A stretch of 64,000 nt of DNA from positions 5,797 through 69,796 of the forward strand of contig JANNEU010000083.1 of assembly GCA_031379035.1 (NCBI GenBank). The letters run 5' to 3'. Position numbers and translations under genes: made by a program. The stretch is from JABFRJ01 sp031379035. GTDB taxonomy: Bacteria; Pseudomonadota; Alphaproteobacteria; Rhizobiales; Hyphomicrobiaceae. Below, piece by piece: positions 34,863 through 42,328 of this stretch (position 1 is the stretch's first letter; each line of letters opens with the position of its first letter). The notes beneath the pieces are model-generated. The model ran no database searches, had not been told where the DNA came from, and saw only the letters and a program-made list of their open reading frames with translations.

Positions 34863-36056
34863 ATGATCTTTCGCCGCAAGAAGTCCGACGGGTTCGATTG
34901 GCACACCTATGTGCGAACCACGATCAAGCTACGCCGTGATCAGCGTAAGGCTAAGATCGAAGAGATTGGCCGGGTTGCGGCCGTTCAGGCGAAGGCTGCG
35001 GGGGATGCGGCGGTGCAGGGTGTGGCGCAAGTGGCCGGTACGGGCTGGAGCGCATCCGTTGCGGCGTGGCGCAACACTGTCGCCCAACCTGCAATATCGC
35101 TACCGGTGACGCTATGTGGCGCGGCAGCGCTGGCGTCTGGGGCTTATCGGTGGATATCGACATCCGGCGCTGACCGGGATGCGCTTATGCCGCTGCTGAT
35201 CGGCGCGATACTGTTGCTGGCGGTGGCACCGCTGGTATTGGCGCGCTTTTTTGCAGGAACCGCTTCGCTACCAGCCCTCAAGGGCGTGACACTGCCAGCC
35301 AATATGCTGCCGATTGCGGCGGTGGGATTGGTGGTGCTGGCGCTTGGCTGGTTTGCCTGGGGCCAAGCGTTGCCCGGGCTGACCGCTGCGGTCCTGCCGT
35401 CCCAGGCGCCGGCAGGTGTTACCGGCGTTGCCAATGTGCTGGAGGGCCGCGCGAGTGTGCTATCGGGCGAGATGATCCGGCTCCAGGGCCGATTGTTGCA
35501 TCTGGCTGGGATCGAAGCGCCGGACCGCCAGCAGACCTGCACACGTGCCACCAAGCAGACGTGGAAGTGCGGCGAGGTGGCGCTGCAGGCGCTGGAGCGG
35601 CTGGCGCGCTCCAAGACATTCCGCTGCGTCACCCAGGGTGGACCGGATCCGCAAGGCCGCATCGCCGCCAACTGCACCGTTGATGGCCGCGATGTGGCCG
35701 GAGAACTCGTCAAGGACGGCCATGTGTTCTCGGCTGCCACCTACTTCGGCGGTTATGGCTCGCAGGAGCAGGAAGCGCGCAAGTCCGGAGCCGGCGTGTG
35801 GTCCGGTGATGCCGTCCGACCAGCTGATTTTCGCTCAAAGCTATGGGATACCGCCAAGGCGTCAGCCCCGAACGGCTGTCCAGTGAAAGGCCAAGTCTCA
35901 GGCTCTCGCCGGACCTATCTGATGCCATGGGCCTCGGACTACGCACGAGCCAACGTTCGGACCGAACGCGGCGAGCGCTGGTTTTGCGATGAAAACGAAG
36001 CGGTTGCGGCTGGCTTCAAGCCGCCGCGCTCCGGTGCGCGCGTCGCGTCGCGTTAG
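34863..36056 (+). CDS. Membrane-anchored SNase-like protein with C-terminal sunset-type segment
   Basis: The 397-aa product begins with a basic cytoplasmic segment, then three membrane segments (about 80-175: SLPVTLCGAAALASGAYRWI, LLIGAILLLAVAPLVLARFF, IAAVGLVVLALGWFAW). The outer part has a thermonuclease-like domain (about 205-320) with IRLQGRLLHLAGIEAPDRQQ and ELVKDGHVFSAATYFGGYG, and ends with CPVKGQVSGSRRTYLMPWAS and WFCDENEAVAAGFKPPR, a sunset-type module known from nuclease-related proteins. Several catalytic positions are not obvious, so activity is uncertain. Confidence 0.75.
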   Translation: MIFRRKKSDGFDWHTYVRTTIKLRRDQRKAKIEEIGRVAAVQAKAAGDAAVQGVAQVAGTGWSASVAAWRNTVAQPAISLPVTLCGAAALASGAYRWISTSGADRDALMPLLIGAILLLAVAPLVLARFFAGTASLPALKGVTLPANMLPIAAVGLVVLALGWFAWGQALPGLTAAVLPSQAPAGVTGVANVLEGRASVLSGEMIRLQGRLLHLAGIEAPDRQQTCTRATKQTWKCGEVALQALERLARSKTFRCVTQGGPDPQGRIAANCTVDGRDVAGELVKDGHVFSAATYFGGYGSQEQEARKSGAGVWSGDAVRPADFRSKLWDTAKASAPNGCPVKGQVSGSRRTYLMPWASDYARANVRTERGERWFCDENEAVAAGFKPPRSGARVASR

Positions 36057-36057
36057 A

Positions 36058-36411
36058 TCAAGACCCGCGTTTGCAGGCTTCGTAGCGCGCGCGCCAAACC
36101 TTGGCACCGGTCTGTTCGGCGCGGCCCTTGAGGTAGCTGCATGGTGGCGCGCCGGTTTGCGACGGCCCCTGAAGCGGGATCGCGAAGATGCTCTTGGTTG
36201 GTGCGTAGCTGCCGTTGTAGCGTTGATAGCCAGTGTAGGTGTTGTTGCCGCCGTAGCCGCCGAAGGTCTCGTAGTAGCCGCCGAAGCTGGAGACACCGTT
36301 GCGGTTGCCCTGATTGCCAAGTTCGCGCAGTTCCTGGGCACCGGCCGGACTACAGGTCGCGACGATGGCCAGAGCGAGGGCCGCGAGTGTCCGATTCATA
36401 GGCATTGTCAT
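36058..36411 (-). CDS. Secreted Gly/Tyr-rich hypothetical protein
   Basis: The 117-aa product has a signal peptide (cleavage near PAGAQ), then a glycine/asparagine/tyrosine-rich stretch (FGGYYETFGGYGGNNTYTGY) and a C-terminal part with a CSYLKGRAEQ ... YEACKRG cysteine pair. The start at 36411 has AGGGGAC upstream. Family not recognised. It ends 2 bases from the SNase-like gene on the other strand. Confidence 0.6.
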   Translation of the reverse strand: MTMPMNRTLAALALAIVATCSPAGAQELRELGNQGNRNGVSSFGGYYETFGGYGGNNTYTGYQRYNGSYAPTKSIFAIPLQGPSQTGAPPCSYLKGRAEQTGAKVWRARYEACKRGS

Positions 36412-36563
36412 GGGCGTGTCCCCTGGAAGATGTATCCTGATGACTGTCATCAAGTACTTATTCGTAAAGTGTTAGCAAATCACGCGCTGGTGACGAACTC
36501 AGTCCACTTGCAATTCTGGCTGTGTTCCCGGAACATCCTTTCAAGAGCTGTTGGGAGGACGCA

Positions 36564-37787
36564 ATGAAAAACTCGAGGATACGGCGTCGGAGGCTTGGGT
36601 CGGCTGGCATTCTTGCCACGGCATGGGCCATATTCCTCGCTTTCCCGACCCATGCGCAGACGCCTGCGCCGCTGAAGATCGGAGTGTTGAGCGACCTCTC
36701 CGGACCTTATGCAGATTCGGGCGGGCCGGGCTCAGTGCTAGCGGCGCAGATGGCGGTAGCGGACTTCGGCGGCACGATGAAAGGCCGCAAGATCGAGATC
36801 GTGGCGGGCGATACGCTGAACAAGCCAGATGTGGCGTCGAGCGTGGCGCGGCGATGGTTTGATACCGAAGGCGTGGCGGCGGTGGTCGATCTGCCGGTGA
36901 CGCCGGTTGCCTTTGCCGTGCACGCGCTGGCCAAGCAAGCCAACAAGACGGTGTTGATCACAGCGGCGGCGACATCTGATCTCACGTCCAAGATGTGCAT
37001 GCTGCAAAGTGTACATTGGGCCGACGACACGCACGCGCTGGCGGCCGGAACCGCCAAGGAGCTGCTCGCGAACGGTGCCAAGTCATGGCAGTTTATTGCC
37101 GTTGATATCGCCTTTGGCGCGGCGCTGGTGAAAGAGGCCAGCGATGTCGTGATCGCTGGCGGCGGTACGGTGACGGGCACGGTCCGGCATCCCATCGGCG
37201 CGACGGACTACAGCTCGCTGTTGCTGCAGGCGCAGGCGTCGAAGGCGCAGATGATCGGCCTGGCGAGTGTGGGTGGCGATCTGGTCAACGTCATCAAGCA
37301 GGCGAAGGAATTCCAGATCGGCGCGGACGGCAGCCAGTCGCTGGTCGCGTTTCTGGTCTACATCACCGACATCAACGCGCTCGGGCTGGATGTGGCGCAA
37401 AACCTCGTCGTGACGTCGAGCTTTTACTGGGATCAGAACGACCAATCGCGGGCGTTTGCGAAACGCTTTTTTGAGGTCCGCAAGGCGATGCCGACCAAGA
37501 ACCAGGCATCCGTCTATGCCTCGGTTATGCACTATCTGCGGGCGGTGGATGCTGCGGGAACTGACGAGGCCGCCGCCGTTGGCAAGAAGATGCGCGAGCT
37601 GCCGGTCGACTATTTCGGGCGGCCGTCAAAGGTGCGTTCGGATGGCCGCGTGGTGTTCGATCTTGATGTCTATCGCGTGAAGAAGAAAGCCGACAGCAAA
37701 GGGCCGTGGGACTACTATGCGCCAGTGCGCAAGATCCCGGCGGCAGAGGCATTTTTGCCGGTGAATGCGGCGGTGTGTGGGGGGTGA
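36564..37787 (+). CDS. ABC transporter solute-binding protein (branched-chain amino acid type)
   Basis: The 407-aa product has a signal peptide (ending near THAQT) and a type 1 periplasmic-binding fold: LKIGVLSDLSGPYADSGGPG at the start, GRKIEIVAGDTLNKPDVASS and a C-terminal RVVFDLDVYRVK. This fold is shared by LivK-type proteins that bind amino acids, amides or aromatic acids; the ligand is unknown. GGGAGGAC precedes the ATG. No permease or ATPase genes are nearby, so it is an orphan. Confidence 0.85.
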   Translation: MKNSRIRRRRLGSAGILATAWAIFLAFPTHAQTPAPLKIGVLSDLSGPYADSGGPGSVLAAQMAVADFGGTMKGRKIEIVAGDTLNKPDVASSVARRWFDTEGVAAVVDLPVTPVAFAVHALAKQANKTVLITAAATSDLTSKMCMLQSVHWADDTHALAAGTAKELLANGAKSWQFIAVDIAFGAALVKEASDVVIAGGGTVTGTVRHPIGATDYSSLLLQAQASKAQMIGLASVGGDLVNVIKQAKEFQIGADGSQSLVAFLVYITDINALGLDVAQNLVVTSSFYWDQNDQSRAFAKRFFEVRKAMPTKNQASVYASVMHYLRAVDAAGTDEAAAVGKKMRELPVDYFGRPSKVRSDGRVVFDLDVYRVKKKADSKGPWDYYAPVRKIPAAEAFLPVNAAVCGG

Positions 37788-37800
37788 GTGCTCGTGATTC

Positions 37801-37858
37801 CCCCTCTCTCCGTCCTTCAACGGGGAGAGGGTTAGGGTGAGGGGCGGCAACGAGTCGG
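37801..37858. repeat. REP-like hairpin, left copy of a 38-bp inverted repeat
   Basis: CCCTCTCTCCG and CGGGGAGAGGG form a hairpin with a 9-base loop. From 37821 to 37858 the sequence is identical, base for base, to the reverse complement of 38958-38995. The REP-like core (GGGTTAGGGTGAGGGG) is widespread in proteobacterial intergenic regions. Confidence 0.85.
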
Positions 37859-38088
37859 ATGCTGCTTCAGTGACAGCTTAACGCTCGTTTTCGTCCGAAG
37901 ACGAACAAAAAAACCGACGCCGAAGTGGGCCAATTGCTGACGGAAATTATCTTGAGTTTTCCAATCTGCGACGTCGGCTTCGACTAGATTCGGAAGTCGT
38001 GATAAGTCGATAAGGTGCGGGGCCGATATCGGGCTGCGGCGATGTCGGACGATTGTCCGAAGGTGCCGGATTAGATGCCGAGGGCTGG

Positions 38089-38790
38089 ATGAAGTTCGAA
38101 CTGGAGGAAAGTCTTCGGGGTGCGCCAGATGAAGCACTTCTGGACGACATGCGCAGGTGCGCAAAGCTGCTCCAACGTGACACGCTTACGCTGACTGAGT
38201 ACGGCGAAGCTGGGAAAGCGCATCCGAGCACAATTCAGCGTCGCTTCGGTTCGTGGGTGAAGGCCTTGGAGTTAGCGGGCTTACAACCCAGTCGATCAAA
38301 AATCGGAATTTCGGACGAAGACCTATTCAACGATATCAAGAATCTCTGGGTCACGCTCGGTCGCCAACCTCGGTACTCCGAAATGAGGGCCCCCGCCGCG
38401 CAATTTTCAGCGGAGACTTTTTCTGCGCGCTTTGGTTCGTGGTCAGATGGTCTTGCAAAATTTGTAGTGTGGGTGAACGCCGACAATGCCGGAAACGCCC
38501 AGACCCAAGTTGACGCCTCAGGTGATGTAACTCCCGTACTCAAAGATGCGTTTGAACCTGCGAAGCGTCGCACTCGTCGCGAAATCACAGACCGTCAACG
38601 ATTCAGAACTCTCGTCAGAGACGGATTTAGGTGTCAGTCGTGTGGCGTGAGTCCACTAACCAAGCCGGGCACAGAGCTGCATGTTGATCACGTTATTCCC
38701 TGGTCGAAGGGTGGCGAAACTGTAGATGAAAACCTCGGGACCAAGTGTTTGCAATGTAACTTGGGTAAGGGAAACGCATTCACCGTTTAA
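38089..38790 (+). CDS. HNH endonuclease with homing-associated repeats
   Basis: The 233-aa product has an N-terminal region with two homing-endonuclease-associated repeats (HPSTIQRRFGSWVKALELAG at about 50-70, and GRQPRYSEMRAPAAQFSAET followed by FSARFGSWSDGLAKF at about 90-130) and a C-terminal HNH domain: FRCQSCG, then LHVDHVIPWSKGGETVDENL and CLQCNLGKGN, which carries the zinc cysteines and HNH residues. ATG 38089 is preferred; TTG 38053 is possible. GC content is lower than the neighbours. It sits alone between perfect 38-bp inverted repeats. Confidence 0.85.
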   Translation: MKFELEESLRGAPDEALLDDMRRCAKLLQRDTLTLTEYGEAGKAHPSTIQRRFGSWVKALELAGLQPSRSKIGISDEDLFNDIKNLWVTLGRQPRYSEMRAPAAQFSAETFSARFGSWSDGLAKFVVWVNADNAGNAQTQVDASGDVTPVLKDAFEPAKRRTRREITDRQRFRTLVRDGFRCQSCGVSPLTKPGTELHVDHVIPWSKGGETVDENLGTKCLQCNLGKGNAFTV

Positions 38791-38957
38791 TGCGAAGTCG
38801 ATCAACGCAGAGATCGTCAGCTTCCGTCGGCTGCAGAAACTCGCTGATCAAATCTGGACTGGAAGCACTGGCTCACAAGCGTCAAATCTTCATCCCTTGC
38901 AGGGCCAGAATTCACGGCAGCTTATCCCTCGACAGCGCGCGACCGCAGGAGTTGGTT

Positions 38958-39026
38958 CCGACTCGTTGCCGCCCCTCACCCTAACCCTCTCCCCGCACGC
39001 GCGAAAGCGCTACGGGGAGAGGGGAT
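38958..39026. repeat. REP-like hairpin, right copy of a 38-bp inverted repeat
   Basis: Bases 38958-38995 are the exact reverse complement of 37821-37858; CCTCTCCCCG then pairs with CGGGGAGAGG at 39013-39022 across a 17-base loop. The loop differs from that of the left copy. Apart from this element the stretch 38790-39092 holds no gene. Confidence 0.85.
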
Positions 39027-39091
39027 AAAAGTGCGCTGCGCTTCGACTACAAAGGCTGATAATCCACAATTCCCCCGCTCATCGCTCCCCC

Positions 39092-40051
39092 CTACCGCCC
39101 GCTCGCTACCCGCCCGCCGCTCTGCGTCCGTGCGAGACCGGCTTCGGCGAGGTGGCCGGAGAGTTTTTCGTTGGGCAGGCCTTCGATGAGCACTTGGCGG
39201 ACGGCCAGCAGCTTGGCGAGATCGATGCCGGTCGAGAGCCCCATTTCTTCCAGGATCCAGACGAGGTCTTCGGTGCAGACGTTACCGGAGGCACCGGGTG
39301 CGAACGGGCAACCGCCTAGACCGGCTAGGGACGTATCGAAGCTGGTAACACCGGCCTCGAGGGCAGCGAGTGCGTTAGCGATGCCCTGGCCGCGGGTATC
39401 ATGAAAGTGAGACCCGCCGACCTTATCTTTGCCGACGGCCTTGAAGAGCGCGGCGTAGAGGCGTTTGACCTGAGCGGGGTTGCCGATGCCGATGGTGTCG
39501 CACGGCGTGATGTGATCGGCACCTGCGGCGAGGCATTTTTCGGCGAGAGCCAGCACATCGGCGTCGGGTACTGCGCCGGCAATAGAACAGCCGAATGCCG
39601 TCGAGAGGCCGATCTCGATCTTTGGGCGCGATGCCGCAGGGTAACCGTCGCGCAGATCGGCGATGCGGCGCAACTCGTTGATCGATTGCTCGTGCGTTTT
39701 GCGGATATTGGCGAGGTTGTGGGCGACGCTGACGGAGATCGGCATCGAGACCTTGTGCGCACCGGCGGCCATGGCGGCTTCGGCTCCCTTTAGGTTGGGT
39801 GCCAGGGCGATGACCGTCAGGCCGGGGATGGTGCGCGCGTACCGGACGATCTCGTCGGCGTCGGCCATGCCGGGCACGACCGTCGCTGGGACAAACGAGC
39901 AGACCTCGATCTCGCGCACACCGGCGGCGGCGGCTTCGTTGATCCAGCGCTTCTTGAAATGGGTCGGCAGGATGGATTTCAGGATCTGCAGTCCGTCGCG
40001 CGGACCGACTTCGACAATGGTGACATCGGGCTTACTGGCAGCTGCGGGCAT
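39092..40051 (-). CDS. Hydroxymethylglutaryl-CoA lyase
   Basis: The enzyme splits HMG-CoA to acetoacetate and acetyl-CoA in leucine breakdown, or acts on a related 3-hydroxyacyl-CoA. The 319-aa TIM-barrel protein has VEVGPRDGLQ, where the Arg-Asp pair binds substrate and metal, HFHDTRGQGIANALAALEAG and the signature GLGGCPFAPGASGNVCTEDL with the catalytic Cys. It is divergent from the CoA transferase gene by 94 bases, and the two likely serve one acyl-CoA pathway. Confidence 0.88.
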   Translation of the reverse strand: MPAAASKPDVTIVEVGPRDGLQILKSILPTHFKKRWINEAAAAGVREIEVCSFVPATVVPGMADADEIVRYARTIPGLTVIALAPNLKGAEAAMAAGAHKVSMPISVSVAHNLANIRKTHEQSINELRRIADLRDGYPAASRPKIEIGLSTAFGCSIAGAVPDADVLALAEKCLAAGADHITPCDTIGIGNPAQVKRLYAALFKAVGKDKVGGSHFHDTRGQGIANALAALEAGVTSFDTSLAGLGGCPFAPGASGNVCTEDLVWILEEMGLSTGIDLAKLLAVRQVLIEGLPNEKLSGHLAEAGLARTQSGGRVASGR

Positions 40052-40145
40052 GACGAAACCTCAGGGGTGACCGGCATCGGGCGCGCTTGCCGGGAATAAC
40101 AAACTCGGGTCGGATAGCAGATAAGCGATCCTGCAGGCGAGACCC

Positions 40146-41306
40146 ATGACAACGGCGACACTTCCATTGACGGGCATCCGGGTTCTTGAGTTCACCCACA
40201 TGGTGGCTGGCCCGGCAGCAGGGTTGATACTGGCTGATCTGGGCGCTGACGTCATCAAGATCGAGCCATCCCCAAATGGCGATAAGACGCGCGACTTGAC
40301 CGGCGCGGGGATCGGCTTCTTTGCGGTGATGAACCGGAATAAGCGCAGCATGATACTGGATTTGAAGAGCGAGGCTGGGCGCGCTGAGATCACAGAACTT
40401 GTCCGGACGGCGGACGTTTTGATCGAGAATTTCAGGCCCGGCGCAATGGACAACCTCGGTTTCGGAGCGGACGCGCTGCTGGAGGTCAATCCACGGCTTA
40501 TCTATGCTTCGGTGAAAGGCTTTTTATCGGGGCCTTATGAGCAGCGCGCCGCGCTCGACGAGGTGGTGCAGATGATGGCGGGCCTTGCCTACATGACCGG
40601 GCCGCCGGGCCGGCCGATGCGGGCGGGCTCATCGGTGATCGACATCATGAGCGGAATGTTTGCAGTGATCGCCATCCAGGCCGCGTTGCACGCGCGACAA
40701 CGCACAGGGCGCGGCCAACGCGTCGCCTGCGGGCTCTATGAGACATGCACACTGCTGATGGCGCAGCATATGATGCAGACGAGCATGACCGGCGAACCAG
40801 TCCCGCCGATGAGCATGCGGCAGCCGGCTTGGGGCGTCTACGACATCTTCGAATGTAGCGACGGTCAGCTGTTTGTCGGCGTGGTGACGGATACGCAGTG
40901 GCGCGGTTTCTGTGAAGGCTTCGGCTTGGCGGACCTCGGTATCGATCCCCGGCTCGCAACCAACAATGACCGACGCAGCAACCGCCACTGGCTCATTCCC
41001 ACGCTGGCAAAAGTGATCGCGCCCATGACGCGGGCAGCGTTCGAAGCGACGGTGGCGCGGCTGGGTCTGCCCTACGCGCCGATCGCCAAGCCGGATGATC
41101 TATTTGAAGACCCGCATCTGGTTCAGTCAGGTGGTTTGTTGGCACTGACGTTGCCGGACGGCCGCGTGGCACTGACACCAGCGTTACCACTGGAAATGGA
41201 TGGCCAACGGTTTGGGGTTCGGCAGGGACTGCCAAAACCGGGCGAGCACACCGAGGACGTACTCAACGAAATTCGTGCCGCGAAGATCCGCCGGAGACAG
41301 CTATGA
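40146..41306 (+). CDS. CaiB/BaiF family (class III) CoA transferase
   Basis: The 386-aa product has the class III pattern GIRVLEFTHMVAGPAAGLIL, LGADVIKIEPSPNGD, FFAVMNRNKRSMILDLKSE and DVLIENFRPGAMDNLGFG; the catalytic Asp is expected in AALDEVVQMMAGLAYMTGPP. It moves CoA between carboxylic acids; substrate unknown. Overlap of the stop with the next gene by four bases couples it to the aldo/keto reductase. Confidence 0.9.
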   Translation: MTTATLPLTGIRVLEFTHMVAGPAAGLILADLGADVIKIEPSPNGDKTRDLTGAGIGFFAVMNRNKRSMILDLKSEAGRAEITELVRTADVLIENFRPGAMDNLGFGADALLEVNPRLIYASVKGFLSGPYEQRAALDEVVQMMAGLAYMTGPPGRPMRAGSSVIDIMSGMFAVIAIQAALHARQRTGRGQRVACGLYETCTLLMAQHMMQTSMTGEPVPPMSMRQPAWGVYDIFECSDGQLFVGVVTDTQWRGFCEGFGLADLGIDPRLATNNDRRSNRHWLIPTLAKVIAPMTRAAFEATVARLGLPYAPIAKPDDLFEDPHLVQSGGLLALTLPDGRVALTPALPLEMDGQRFGVRQGLPKPGEHTEDVLNEIRAAKIRRRQL

Positions 41307-42328
41307 AAGCCCTCGCTGCGATACCACGCACAAACATTACCGCGCGCAATGGTGAGACTTTCTCACTCTCAACATTAGGCCTCGGCACAGCGCCACTCGG
41401 CAACATCTATCAACCGATTTTAGAGACAGATGCGGATGCGACGCTGGAGGCGGCGTGGTCTGCGGGGATTCGGCTGTTCGATACGGCACCGTATTACGGT
41501 CGCGGGTTGGCGGAAACGCGGCTCAATCGTTTCCTGCGCGGGCGACGACGCGACGACTATGTGCTGTCGACAAAGGTTGGTCGCATTCTGAAGCGCGTGC
41601 CAACGGAGGCGATGACCGCGCAAACGCACTATTTCGACACGCCGGCGCGGGAGGTTATCTACGACTACAGCCGCGACGGTATTTTGCGGTCGGTCGAGCA
41701 TTCGCTGGAGCGGCTTGGCCTGGATCGTATCGACATCCTGCTGGTGCATGACATTGACCCGGTCACGCACGGTTCGACCGAGGTCTCAGCGGCGCACGTC
41801 CGGCTGCTGCGCGGGAGCGGTTGGAAGGCATTCGAAGAGTTGCGATCCGCCGGGGTTATTCGGGCCGTTGGCACGGGGCTCAATGTGACCGAGACAACGG
41901 CGGACCTCGTTGCAACGCTGGATCTCGATTTTGTTCTCCTGGCTGGACGCTATACTCTGTTGGAACAAGAGCCGCTTAAGGCACTGCTGCCCTTGTGTCT
42001 CAAGCGCGGCACGCACCTGCTGGCCGCAGGCGTGTTCAACTCGGGTCTGTTGGCTGGCGGCGCGACCTACAACTACAAAGCGGCACCACGCGATCTGATC
42101 GCGCGGGCGTCGCGACTCGGGGATATCTGCCAGGCGCATGGCGTCAAGTTGCAAGATGCGGCGCTGCAGTTTCCAGGCCGGCATGCGGCTGTTGCCGCGA
42201 CCCTGTTCGGCGCGGTGTCGGCGCGTGAAGTCCGCTGCAACGTGGCGAGCCTCGCGAGACGGATTCCGGACGAGCTCTGGGAGGAACTCAAAGCCGAGGG
42301 ACTTTTGGCAACGGATGCGCCGGTTTGA
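41303..42328 (+). CDS. Aldo/keto reductase (D-threo-aldose dehydrogenase-like)
   Basis: The 341-aa TIM-barrel oxidoreductase has LGLGTAPLGNIYQPI, the catalytic Tyr in FDTAPYYGRGLAETRLNRFL, Lys in VLSTKVGRILKR and His in DILLVHDIDPVTHG. It resembles D-threo-aldose 1-dehydrogenase/pyridoxal dehydrogenase-type members. It starts at ATGA overlapping the CoA transferase stop, and its 3' end overlaps the oppositely oriented acyltransferase gene by 41 bases. Confidence 0.87.
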   Translation: MKALAAIPRTNITARNGETFSLSTLGLGTAPLGNIYQPILETDADATLEAAWSAGIRLFDTAPYYGRGLAETRLNRFLRGRRRDDYVLSTKVGRILKRVPTEAMTAQTHYFDTPAREVIYDYSRDGILRSVEHSLERLGLDRIDILLVHDIDPVTHGSTEVSAAHVRLLRGSGWKAFEELRSAGVIRAVGTGLNVTETTADLVATLDLDFVLLAGRYTLLEQEPLKALLPLCLKRGTHLLAAGVFNSGLLAGGATYNYKAAPRDLIARASRLGDICQAHGVKLQDAALQFPGRHAAVAATLFGAVSAREVRCNVASLARRIPDELWEELKAEGLLATDAPV

